Source: Chitinophaga sancti (GTDB taxonomy: Bacteria; Bacteroidota; Bacteroidia; Chitinophagales; Chitinophagaceae). From it: a stretch of DNA of 64,000 nucleotides. The notes under the pieces are model-generated. The model did not search any database, had not been told where the DNA came from, and saw nothing but the letters and a program-made list of their open reading frames with translations. Each line of letters starts with the position of its first letter. Position 1 is the first letter of the stretch. Below, piece by piece: positions 27,769-36,303 of the stretch. The stretch lies in the NCBI RefSeq assembly GCF_034087045.1, contig NZ_CP139247.1, positions 3,436,001 through 3,500,000 of the forward strand, written 5' to 3'. Made by a program: the position numbers and the translations under genes.

Positions 27769-28092
27769 ATGAATTTACCAAAAGTAATAGCAGATTTAGT
27801 TCATGCACAGGACAGTTTTGATAGTATCGCTTACGCCAATTGTTTTTCTGAAACAGCGGTGGTATATGACGAAGGCAAAATGCATACAGGAAAAAAAGAA
27901 ATACAGCAATGGATTACCGAAGCAAACAGGAAATATAAAACAACGATGAATCCAATAGCCTATGAGGAAAAAGGCGCTACATCTTTACTAACAGCAGAAT
28001 TGTCAGGAACATTTCCGGGTAGCCCGATTGTGCTGTATTATCATTGTGAAATTACCGAAGGATTGATCAGTTCTTTGAGGATAACATCGTAA
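27769..28092 (+). CDS. SnoaL-like / NTF2-fold protein
   Basis: Its 107 residues have the cone-shaped NTF2-like layout: an N-terminal helix with AQDSFDSIAYANCFSETAVVYDEGKMHTGKKEIQQWI, then a beta-rich half with SLLTAELSGTFPGSPIVLYYHCEIT. SnoaL-like proteins may isomerise, hydrolyse or just bind small molecules. The ATG at 27769 fits the family; the longer frame overlaps the SDR end. It is probably cotranscribed with the SDR gene. Confidence 0.82.
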   Translation: MNLPKVIADLVHAQDSFDSIAYANCFSETAVVYDEGKMHTGKKEIQQWITEANRKYKTTMNPIAYEEKGATSLLTAELSGTFPGSPIVLYYHCEITEGLISSLRITS

Positions 28093-28222
28093 TGAGTTTG
28101 ATGTATAATCCCGGTATTGTATTAAGGCGGATGGTAGGTGTTAGCAAGAAATGCAACAGATTAGCAACCGGACCAGGCAAGGTAAAGACAGCGATTAAAA
28201 TGAAGGATTGGTTTATAATATG

Positions 28223-28259
28223 AAATGCTCCTAAAAACTAACAGTTTTTAGGAGCATTT
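28223..28259. terminator. Bidirectional terminator, 17-bp perfect stem
   Basis: AAATGCTCCTAAAAACT (28223-28239) pairs exactly with 28243-28259 around AAC and ends in TTTTT. It separates the convergent SnoaL and CxxCH-lipoprotein genes. Confidence 0.85.
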
Positions 28260-28307
28260 TTATGATGGAAAAGGAGGTGGAGTTGTTCAGGCTCCTGATG
28301 TTTGCCG

Positions 28308-30101
28308 TTATTTCATTTTCTTCAATATGTTTTTAACTGGATTAATAGAATCAAAAATATGGCTTAGGGCGCCAGGTGCCAGGGAATTGTTGTTGTTATG
28401 ACATGTGAAACAGCTGAAAGTAGTTCCTTGCAGATAAGTTTCCATGGTACTGTTTGCCAGCAGACTGGTACCTATTGCGCTGCCTTTGGAGGTATCAGAG
28501 GAATAGACGTTTCCATTAGGAGCAGTGCCGCTATTCGTCCATGTGGCACCAATAAATACATAGTTTTTGCGAATATCATTGCCGGGGATCATACCCATAA
28601 TATTATTGTTGATTGATATTACTTCAGTATTAGAAGCGGAAGCGCTGGTATCCTGTTGGTTGGGAACAAGGTTAAAAGCTGCACCGAAAGGGAAAAGACG
28701 CAGTGTATTGCTAGCGCTGATAGTTGTATAAGGTGCTTCAGCAAACAGTGTATTAACGCTGTCAGCAGTCATGTGAGGGTTATTGAAGGAGTCCGCCGGC
28801 AGAGAAGTATTGCCGTTAAAGAGCCAGTTGCCTTTGTCTGCTGGAACAGTTTTTACCACTTTGTTGGTATTGATATATTGATAAGACGGATTAGGTGTAT
28901 TGCTATTATGTTCAAATGTAGCCCATATCATTTCCGGGTGACCAGCCACACTGCCTACTACGTGCATGCCTACCAATGCAAGTTTTACCTTTTGTTGACC
29001 GGTGACAGGCCATTGTGAAGGGGAGCTGGTATTGTAAGTAGGGATGATCGCGTCTATTGTGACAAAACCACTTGCGTCGCTGAGGCTATCTGCAATGATC
29101 CACGAAGTTTTTAATTCAATGGCCAGTGCATTGGAATCAGGAGGCAGACTGTAGCCTTGTTGTTTTGCGTAAGTCATAATGCTATCCAGGTCAGAGGGGG
29201 TAGTTGGGAACTGGTAACCTGACATATATTTAGCCTGCACGGCGGCCAGGAAATAAGCATACACGTCATTGACAAATGTTATATAATATACGAGCGAGCC
29301 ATTTTGTGCCATTAGTGCATCTTGTGTAGCCTGTGCCAATTCTGTTTCTACCTGGTTGCCATTCATATCAAAGAAAACATTTCCATTGGGGGTAGCCAAT
29401 GCATGGATGACGTTTTGGGGCTTTGTAAGCTTAGTAACGAATTGCGGTTTTTCAATGACTGCCCCTTGTTTATCTTTTAAAAGAATAATCCCATTTGCAT
29501 CTTTCCCGACAGGGCCTAGTTCAATTATTTTGCCTGAACTGTTTTTTACCAGCACTTTTTCCCCGGCTTTGTGGAACAACACTTCAAATAGATGGCCTTT
29601 CCTGTCAGAGAATAAGGGCAGTCTGTTGGGACCATTTTTTCTGAGAGCAGGGACTACCGGTAGGATGGTACCCGGAAGATGTTTAATCAGTGTCATACCT
29701 CCGGAAGTATCAGGAGCGACCGTATAAAATACCGGTGATTCCAGTACTCTTCCAGTAGATCCATACTCGCCGGTGTTAGGAGACGTGACCCATAAGAACA
29801 TGCGTTCGGACCATTGGTAGAAGTCGCAATTGTTTTGATGACCGAACGTGATACTATTGGCGGGAGTAACATGTCCGTTTTCTGTTGCTTTGCCTGTCAG
29901 GAACCATGTGTTAAATGTGTCTTGTGGGACGGTACAGGAAGATAATGCGTCTTGTGGTAATTGAATGGTGGAATAGGCGGTCTTGTTTTGTGAAAGTACA
30001 GTAGGCTTCTTGCTATTGTCTTTACATGCGCTCCATAGTAGGACGGCGCCTGTAACCGTAAGGAAAAGGAGTGCAATAATAGTGTTTTTCATCGTGTTCA
30101 T
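28308..30101 (-). CDS. Large lipoprotein with one C-terminal CxxCH heme motif
   Basis: The 597-residue product has a lipoprotein-type signal (hydrophobic to LLWSAC near 26) and no recognised catalytic domain. It contains several segments typical of secreted cytochrome-like proteins. Near residue 566 there is a single CFTCH, a c-type heme-binding motif in the context TTFSCFTCHNNN. Early parts include CDFYQWSERMFLWVTSP, and the middle has VYYITFVNDVYAYFLAAVQAKY and EMIWATFEHN. It might be a periplasmic electron-transfer or oxidase-like protein, but that is inferred from one motif. Monocistronic. Confidence 0.65.
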   Translation of the reverse strand: MNTMKNTIIALLFLTVTGAVLLWSACKDNSKKPTVLSQNKTAYSTIQLPQDALSSCTVPQDTFNTWFLTGKATENGHVTPANSITFGHQNNCDFYQWSERMFLWVTSPNTGEYGSTGRVLESPVFYTVAPDTSGGMTLIKHLPGTILPVVPALRKNGPNRLPLFSDRKGHLFEVLFHKAGEKVLVKNSSGKIIELGPVGKDANGIILLKDKQGAVIEKPQFVTKLTKPQNVIHALATPNGNVFFDMNGNQVETELAQATQDALMAQNGSLVYYITFVNDVYAYFLAAVQAKYMSGYQFPTTPSDLDSIMTYAKQQGYSLPPDSNALAIELKTSWIIADSLSDASGFVTIDAIIPTYNTSSPSQWPVTGQQKVKLALVGMHVVGSVAGHPEMIWATFEHNSNTPNPSYQYINTNKVVKTVPADKGNWLFNGNTSLPADSFNNPHMTADSVNTLFAEAPYTTISASNTLRLFPFGAAFNLVPNQQDTSASASNTEVISINNNIMGMIPGNDIRKNYVFIGATWTNSGTAPNGNVYSSDTSKGSAIGTSLLANSTMETYLQGTTFSCFTCHNNNNSLAPGALSHIFDSINPVKNILKKMK

Positions 30102-30420
30102 TTTGGTTTTGAGGAAATAATTAGAAATCGTGTCCTTTGAAGATGTCGTATAGGTTATGATTATTACTAAAGATAGGGGAATGTGAGCAATTTGAAGTTT
30201 CTTCTTTTCCCCTTTTGGGAAGTTGAGAAAATATTGGTTTATATAATAGTCAAATTTAAGTTTCAGATCCTGAGGGAAAAAAGGAAACCCGGGAAGAAAG
30301 TAGGGAAATCGGTGGTAAAATACATAAAGATCCCTGCCGGTAAGTTAAACCAGGTGTTATTGATTTTGAAAAACTGATGCAATCTGAGTACTGCTTTAAC
30401 ATCAGATCCGGTCAGCCATG
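30102..30420. other. Intergenic stretch before the importer genes end
   Basis: No gene or strong hairpin is visible. A Lys-rich short frame at 30183 has no start context or domain. The terminator of the long minus-strand operon should lie here, but I cannot point to one. Confidence 0.4.
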
Positions 30421-31437
30421 TTACTTATTCATCACAATGTTCGCAGGCAAAACATGATCAGGAATAAATTCCGTAGTGAACATTTCTTTAACAGGCAGGT
30501 CCTTTTTCAGCAACCCAATTCTTTGGGCTACATTATAAATTTCCTGCAGTTCTTTTTCATCTGGCGTCAGGCGAACATATGATACGCGTCTGGGTGTGGA
30601 TGTCAAAATATAATTCAGCAGTGAGGAATCCTGCCTATTATATCTTGAAATGATTTTTGCAGCATCGGCACGATGGATCTCCGCCCAGGCCCCTGACTCT
30701 GCTATACCCCGCACAAGTTCTTTTACTACTTCTGGTTGATTGTTAATGAGATCTTCATGTACGACCAAGACACATGATATGAAATTAGGCCAGATATCCC
30801 TGGCGTAATAGAGCACCTTCCCTATTCCCTCTTTCTCCGCTTTTGCGCAAAAAGGCTCACCTACAAAATATCCGTCTATGGCCTTGGCGGCTAACGCTGT
30901 AGGCATATCAGGTGGTGGTAATGGTACAAATTGCAGATCATCTGGTGATAGGCCCTGCTTCTCCAGCAGCTTCAATAATACAAAATGCTGATTGCTGTAA
31001 AGACTGGGAATAGCGATCTTTTTTCCTTTGAGATCATGCAGGTTTTTAGCACTGCTATTGATAGGTATTACAAGTTCTGAGCCATCCCGGTGACCGAGGT
31101 AGCAGATCTTTACCGGCACGCCGTCTTCTCTGAGTTTCATAGCCAGCGGGGCTAACATAAAGGTAACCTGTAATTTTTTAGATTGTATAGCACTTGCAAT
31201 GGTAGGGAAGTCGGAGAACTTCTGAGACTTGAAATGAATGGCTGCGCCGGAAGTTTTGGTGGCATAGTCTACCACCGGGCAGGTCAGATGACAGGTAACA
31301 GGCAGATAGCCTAACTGTAATTCCTGCGGCAGTTTCTTGGCAGTGCCGGAAGCTGTCTTTTCCAATGGCAGGACACGGAAGCGCAGGATAGCCAGCAGGG
31401 CCACTACCAGTCCTATACCCAATAGTATCTTTTTCAT
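30421..31437 (-). CDS. ABC importer substrate-binding protein (NMT1/THI5, nitrate/sulfonate type)
   Basis: The product has 338 residues: an N-terminal membrane anchor (about 1-20) and a periplasmic binding protein fold. LQLGYLPVTCHLTCPVVDYAT opens the mature part, followed by KNLHDLKGKKIAIPSLYSNQHFVLLKLLEKQGLSPDDL and AKAIDGYFVGEPFCAKAEKEG. This is the pattern of NrtA/SsuA/TauA/ThiY relatives. The CHLTCP pair of Cys near the start is unusual. It is the last gene of the run and lies 17 bases after the ATPase gene; the ligand is unknown. Confidence 0.85.
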   Translation of the reverse strand: MKKILLGIGLVVALLAILRFRVLPLEKTASGTAKKLPQELQLGYLPVTCHLTCPVVDYATKTSGAAIHFKSQKFSDFPTIASAIQSKKLQVTFMLAPLAMKLREDGVPVKICYLGHRDGSELVIPINSSAKNLHDLKGKKIAIPSLYSNQHFVLLKLLEKQGLSPDDLQFVPLPPPDMPTALAAKAIDGYFVGEPFCAKAEKEGIGKVLYYARDIWPNFISCVLVVHEDLINNQPEVVKELVRGIAESGAWAEIHRADAAKIISRYNRQDSSLLNYILTSTPRRVSYVRLTPDEKELQEIYNVAQRIGLLKKDLPVKEMFTTEFIPDHVLPANIVMNK

Positions 31438-31454
31438 AATTTATATTTCAGGGG

Positions 31455-32174
31455 TTATACAAGAATTTTCTCCATTACATGGGCAGCTACTTCCAGCAGC
31501 TCGGGCTGGGTATTATGCCTTGGATGGGCTACATTTACATACATTTCATGACAAACACTGGTAGGGCGGCTTGTCAAAATGATGATCCGGTCCGCAATCT
31601 GCACTGCCTCATCAATATCGTGGGTCACCATGACGAGTGTCTTGGGTCGCTTATCCAATAATCGGATAAGTTCCTTCCTGATTTCCATGCGGGACAGATA
31701 ATCCAGGGAAGAGAAAGGTTCATCCAAGAAAATGATATCTGAAGTACCTGCCAATACCCTGGCAAGTTCCACCCGCTGCTTCATCCCGCCGGACAACTCA
31801 TGGGGATAATATTTTTCAAAGCCCTTCAGATTGACCAGATTGATCAGGTCCTGTATTTCTGCATCCCGACGTACAATATCTTTCATGTGACGCAGGCCAA
31901 TACCCACGTTTTCAGCCACCGTCAGCCAGGGAAACAGACCGCCCTGTTGGAAGACCGTACGTACGGAACTAGTAACCTTTACCCGACCGCTGGCAGGTTG
32001 CAGATACCCCGTTAACAGGTTGAGCAAAGTCGTTTTTCCACACCCGGAAGGGCCTACAATCACTACCCTTTCCCCACGCCTGACCTCGATAGTGATATTG
32101 TCCAGTACTTTCATGTTGCCGTATGTAAAAGAAACCTTCTCCAGTAAAATATGTGCGTGATCATTGTTTACCAT
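31455..32174 (-). CDS. ABC importer ATP-binding protein (SsuB/NrtD type)
   Basis: This 239-residue ATPase has Walker A GPSGCGKT at 41-48, Q-loop VFQQGGLFPWLTVAENV, signature LSGGMKQR at 127-134, Walker B IIFLDEP near 147-153 and H-loop VTHDIDEA. It energises the adjacent permease. Its start overlaps the permease gene by 14 bases, so the two are translationally coupled. Confidence 0.93.
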   Translation of the reverse strand: MVNNDHAHILLEKVSFTYGNMKVLDNITIEVRRGERVVIVGPSGCGKTTLLNLLTGYLQPASGRVKVTSSVRTVFQQGGLFPWLTVAENVGIGLRHMKDIVRRDAEIQDLINLVNLKGFEKYYPHELSGGMKQRVELARVLAGTSDIIFLDEPFSSLDYLSRMEIRKELIRLLDKRPKTLVMVTHDIDEAVQIADRIIILTSRPTSVCHEMYVNVAHPRHNTQPELLEVAAHVMEKILV

Positions 32175-32919
32175 AACCCCATTTTAAATTATCAGCTTTT
32201 GTAAATCTTTGGAATAATTTGTCGATGCCCATACCGATGGTCCCGATCGTAATCATATAACAGACGGCTGTATCCAGTCGTAAGCCGTTTCTGGCATCCC
32301 ATATCCCATATCCCAATCCATCCTGACAACCGACCATTTCAGCGGCTACAATGACCACCCAGCTGATACCATAGCAAATTCTCATGGAAGTCAGTAATTG
32401 CGGCATAATAGCCGGCAACGTGACCTTAAACAGCAATTCGGTACTGTTAAAGTCATGATCTCTGGCCACGCGGAAATAAATATCAGGGATCGTAGCAACA
32501 GCTGATATTACTGATAAGGTAAGCGGGAAAAAAGTGGCCAGGAATATCAGGAAGATAGCTGGCTTGTCACCGATATGGAACCATAATATTGCAAAGGGGA
32601 TCCATGCCAGTGGAGATAAGGAACGGAAGAAATTGAGTATCGGAAGTATGGCCGTATTCCAGTTTCGGTTCCTTCCCAACCACAACCCGATAGGGATAGC
32701 CAGGCATGCTGACGATAAAAATCCGATGGCGACTCTCCATAAAGAGGCAACAATATCATTCAATAAGCGAGCGGAGGAGAGCTCCTCCTGGAAACTTTTC
32801 ACCACGGACAGGGGAGAGGGGAATGCATATTCAGGGAAGATCTTTAATAAAGAAATCACCTGCCAGCAGACTAAGATAAACAGGATAGCCAGCGGTGCCA
32901 GCCAATTTTTATGTATCAT
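32161..32919 (-). CDS. ABC importer permease (SsuC/NrtB type)
   Basis: Six predicted membrane helices are spread over 252 residues. The cytoplasmic EAA-type loop region reads LAWIPFAILWFHIGDKPAIFLIFLATFFPLTLSV, and GLGYGIWDARNGLRLDTA follows, as usual for the BPD_transp_1 family. It transports small anions, sulfonates or thiamine precursors in relatives. The gene follows the SnoaL-like gene by 82 bases, the largest gap in the run, so an internal promoter is possible. Confidence 0.9.
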   Translation of the reverse strand: MIHKNWLAPLAILFILVCWQVISLLKIFPEYAFPSPLSVVKSFQEELSSARLLNDIVASLWRVAIGFLSSACLAIPIGLWLGRNRNWNTAILPILNFFRSLSPLAWIPFAILWFHIGDKPAIFLIFLATFFPLTLSVISAVATIPDIYFRVARDHDFNSTELLFKVTLPAIMPQLLTSMRICYGISWVVIVAAEMVGCQDGLGYGIWDARNGLRLDTAVCYMITIGTIGMGIDKLFQRFTKADNLKWGYGKQ

Positions 32920-33001
32920 ATTGCGCGTGTTTTTGGGGCAAGAATTGCCTGGACCGCATTGCTGCGATCTTTTTTCTGTAGATGTCAGGCGGAAATACTA
33001 T

Positions 33002-33448
33002 TTATTCTTCACCGAAGTTATCGTAATAGGTATAATCTCCTGAAATTTTGCCGTCCTGGAATGTAAAAATTGTACAGATAGGTAATTCAAACGTGGTACT
33101 GTCCGGGGCAGTGCCTTTGGATACAAACTCTACGATGACATGCTGATCACCTGATGGGTACATTTTTACTATCTCATCCCTGACATCCGGGAATGCCTGC
33201 TGCAAGCCACTGTACTTTTCAATAACCTGGGCGATGGTCTGTTTCACTAATCCATTTCCTAATGAGGGATCCTTGAATTCAGCTGTGGGCGTGTACATTT
33301 CGGCCATCTTCTTCCAGTCGTGGTTGTTAAAATGCTCGAAATACTGTTTTACCAGGGCCTCATTGTCGTTACTCATAGTTGTCGATTTTTGGTTGTTACA
33401 TGAAATGAATATCCACATTAATAAAAACAATCCTGATACTTTCTTCAT
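33002..33448 (-). CDS. SnoaL-like lipoprotein
   Basis: The protein has 148 residues with a lipoprotein signal (MKKVSGLFLLMWIFISC, Cys 17) and an NTF2/SnoaL-like domain (about 29-145). The domain holds NEALVKQYFEHFNNHDWKKMAEMYTPTAEFKDPSLG and ends ICTIFTFQDGKISGDYTYYDNFGEE. In polyketide clusters, SnoaL-like proteins can act as cyclases or hydroxylases, but others are simple binding proteins. A lipid-anchored form is uncommon. It starts 15 bases after the TonB receptor stop. Confidence 0.85.
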   Translation of the reverse strand: MKKVSGLFLLMWIFISCNNQKSTTMSNDNEALVKQYFEHFNNHDWKKMAEMYTPTAEFKDPSLGNGLVKQTIAQVIEKYSGLQQAFPDVRDEIVKMYPSGDQHVIVEFVSKGTAPDSTTFELPICTIFTFQDGKISGDYTYYDNFGEE

Positions 33449-33463
33449 ATTTAAACAGATGGT

Positions 33464-35866
33464 TTATTTCATACGTGTTTTTTCGTCATTGCTGATCCAT
33501 GCGGGCTTCTTCACTTTTACTTTGCCTTTGTTGATGAAGTTATATTTTAACGTCAGTATAAGTTGCCGGTTGTCTGCTTTCTCCTGGTAATTGGATTTCC
33601 AGTAGACGCCCTGCAACGTTCCTACATACTTTAAGGTTTTCAGGAAATCGCTCACACTCAGTTTTAGCTCAATCTTATCTTTCAATATAGTCTTTTTGGC
33701 GCCGGCTGAAAATGAACAGATTGTTGAAAACTTAAACTGGCCTTGAACGGATGGTGTTATTAATGTATTACTGAATTCCAGTGATAATCCTTTGGGCAAA
33801 GCAAAAGAGTGTTGGGTGAACAACTGGAGGGTAACACGTGAGTTGTCCGGATAGCCCAGTACTTTCGCTCCGGTTTCAGCAAATTTCTGGTAAGCTAAAT
33901 TTACATCAAAATAGCTTTCCCACCACTTTGTAATATCTAATGGTACCGAAATATTCAAATCTATATTAGTAAGGTCCCCGATATTGGCCGGTTTCAGCTT
34001 CTGTTCTTTGGTATCTACATTTTGAAATTGTGCGGTAGTAAAGTAATTGGTCGTACGGAATACGGTGAGGGCTGCTGTATACATTTGCTTCCACTGTGCA
34101 TTCACGGTGATTTTGTTTGTAAATGCCGGTAATAGCGAAGGATTTCCTTCCAATGCCACGTAAGGATTTACATAGTAAACAAAAGGATTGATATCCACAT
34201 AATTAGGGCGGGCAATTCTTCTAGCATAGGCAGCCCCGACTTCCCAGGTTTTGTTGAGCGGGTAAATTAAAGAAAGACTGGGGAAAAGTCCGGACATATC
34301 CCGCGAAACACGAAACTGATTGACCGTTGAATTCCCATTTACCTTGTCATCCTCATATCTCAAACCAGCCTTTATCTCCAGCTTTTTGATATGTGTGTTA
34401 ACTTCAACATAAGCTGCTATAAGATTTTCCTTATACCTGAAAGCATTTGATTTCAGGCTATCCATTTTAAACTCATTGTTGATATAGTCACTATATTCCA
34501 CATTGTTCTTTGTAGCCACATGACTGTATTTAAGTCCTGCATCTAACTTTGTCCCTTTTTTCAGATTTACTGCATAATCCAGCTGGGTAGCCCATATCAT
34601 GATATTCGTAAAAGAATTGTTACGTACCAGCTCCTGCCAGTTATTTCCTTTTGTATATTCATTGTAGTAATCCCCCAGATTATTTTTGTGACTGGACAGG
34701 TAATCTGAACTAAATGTAATAGTGTTCGCAGAATCTATACTATTGCGATATACCAGATTCACAGCATTCTGCCCGGAACTATAATGCTCGATAGCAGTAG
34801 AGCTGACGTCGGTAATTGTATCATTGGTTTTCAGCCGGATCGCATTGACCTGATCGACTTTTTTGCTGTTATTACTACCACTGTAAAAGAGGCTAATGGA
34901 TTGCCTGGCTGTAGGTTTTATATCTATGCCCGCTGAATAGTTATGTACCTTATCCGGGATGTTCTCAAAAAATACACTTTGCTCCAGTGAGGAGTTCTGG
35001 TAGAATGATAGCTTTTCATGAATGTCACCCAGCGACTCCTTATAATTTACGCTATAGTTGGCATACAATGAATACCATTGCTGTCCTAATGAAAGGTTGA
35101 CACCAGCATTGTGTTTGGGATAATATTTATCATATCCCAAAGATGACCCTGTTCCTACACTCAGGTTTCCTGCCAGACCGGTAGCGATCTTACTTTTTGT
35201 CCTGATATTGATAACTGCCGTACCTTCAGCATCGTACTTTGCGGAAGGATGTGCGATCACCTCTATGCTTTTAACAATATTGACAGGAATTGTCTTCAGG
35301 TACTGCATCAGGTCACCTCTTTTCATATATACAGATCTGTCATTGACGGTTACCAGCACTTTCTCCTGACCATTTAACAAGATGTTTTGTTGATTGTCTA
35401 TAAATATGCCTGGCAAGTTACGAATCAAGGAAATTAAATCTGATTGGGATGAGCTGATAATGCCGTTCTCCACGTTGAATATAAGCCGGTCTTTTTCTTT
35501 TACAAACAGTGGTTTGCGTGCATGATGAGCAACTTCAGATAATTGAGCAGAACTTTTTCCCAATAGCACATTGATGCTTACTCCCGGTGTGACAACCATT
35601 TCTTTTTTTTCAAAAGAGAGATGGGTGATACGGATAAAATAGTCTTTCTCTTTTAAATCCTTAAATGAAAAAGCACCATTTGTATCTGACACCGCCACAG
35701 CAATATAGCTGCTATCTGTCGTTTTCAACAGGGTGATCGTTGCCAGCTCAATGGGACTGCCACTTTCATCCAACACCTTCCCACTCAGGATGGATTGGGC
35801 CCTGACTTGTTGTAAAGTTATTAATAGTAAACAGGTAAATATGATTTTCATAGTGCTAATTTTCAT
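33464..35866 (-). CDS. TonB-dependent outer-membrane receptor
   Basis: The 800-residue protein has a signal peptide (about 1-23, ending VRAQ) and a CarboxypepD-regulatory-like domain (about 25-105, SGKVLDESGSPIELATITLLKT). A plug domain follows (about 125-230, LIRNLPGIFIDNQQNILLNG) and then an outer-membrane beta-barrel of the OMP_b-brl_3 type to the end. It imports or exports a ligand across the outer membrane with TonB-ExbBD energy. Its ATG overlaps the stop of the thioesterase gene in an ATGA, so it is translated together with the biosynthetic genes. It is not paired with a SusD. Confidence 0.92.
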   Translation of the reverse strand: MKISTMKIIFTCLLLITLQQVRAQSILSGKVLDESGSPIELATITLLKTTDSSYIAVAVSDTNGAFSFKDLKEKDYFIRITHLSFEKKEMVVTPGVSINVLLGKSSAQLSEVAHHARKPLFVKEKDRLIFNVENGIISSSQSDLISLIRNLPGIFIDNQQNILLNGQEKVLVTVNDRSVYMKRGDLMQYLKTIPVNIVKSIEVIAHPSAKYDAEGTAVINIRTKSKIATGLAGNLSVGTGSSLGYDKYYPKHNAGVNLSLGQQWYSLYANYSVNYKESLGDIHEKLSFYQNSSLEQSVFFENIPDKVHNYSAGIDIKPTARQSISLFYSGSNNSKKVDQVNAIRLKTNDTITDVSSTAIEHYSSGQNAVNLVYRNSIDSANTITFSSDYLSSHKNNLGDYYNEYTKGNNWQELVRNNSFTNIMIWATQLDYAVNLKKGTKLDAGLKYSHVATKNNVEYSDYINNEFKMDSLKSNAFRYKENLIAAYVEVNTHIKKLEIKAGLRYEDDKVNGNSTVNQFRVSRDMSGLFPSLSLIYPLNKTWEVGAAYARRIARPNYVDINPFVYYVNPYVALEGNPSLLPAFTNKITVNAQWKQMYTAALTVFRTTNYFTTAQFQNVDTKEQKLKPANIGDLTNIDLNISVPLDITKWWESYFDVNLAYQKFAETGAKVLGYPDNSRVTLQLFTQHSFALPKGLSLEFSNTLITPSVQGQFKFSTICSFSAGAKKTILKDKIELKLSVSDFLKTLKYVGTLQGVYWKSNYQEKADNRQLILTLKYNFINKGKVKVKKPAWISNDEKTRMK

Positions 35867-36303
35867 TCAGCAAGGGTATAAAATGACAGCTCAGATACAA
35901 TGTATTCGGGTATATGGGCCGGGTATAAGCGTTCTTCTTTTCTGGTAAAGAAACCTATTTCATGTGTACCCTGCGCGACAATGTTTTCTCCTCTGAAATA
36001 TTCAAATTTTAGCTTTAGCTTATTTTGAGATATACTGATGAGATACATTGCGATCAGGACCTTGTCGAACGCATGTAACTCTCCCACATAGTTACAGCTA
36101 CAGCTCAGGGTAACAAGCGCAAGACCGTTCTCCATATCCTGTAGGACCTGTGGTGTTTTTTCCAGCAGAAAATGTTCCCGACAGGTACCCTGCCATTTGA
36201 CATAATTAGAAAAATAAACGTTCCCGACTACATTTGTTTCTTCAAAGGTGACAGTATGGAAGTATTCAAATCTTTTCACTATAGACGTTTTTATGGATAT
36301 CAC
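35863..36303 (-). CDS. Enediyne-type thioesterase (TEBC-like, hotdog fold)
   Basis: This 146-residue hotdog protein has the pattern of enediyne thioesterases of the CalE7/DynE7/SgcE10 kind: residues 13-45 read EYFHTVTFEETNVVGNVYFS and then NYVKWQGTCREHF. These enzymes release and decarboxylate the polyene from the PKSE. They lack the usual acidic hotdog catalytic residue, and this one shows ETN.VGN there. The start codon is GTG, either at 36303 (38-base overlap with the PKS) or at 36279 (14-base overlap). Its stop overlaps the receptor start. Confidence 0.9.
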   Translation of the reverse strand: MISIKTSIVKRFEYFHTVTFEETNVVGNVYFSNYVKWQGTCREHFLLEKTPQVLQDMENGLALVTLSCSCNYVGELHAFDKVLIAMYLISISQNKLKLKFEYFRGENIVAQGTHEIGFFTRKEERLYPAHIPEYIVSELSFYTLAE

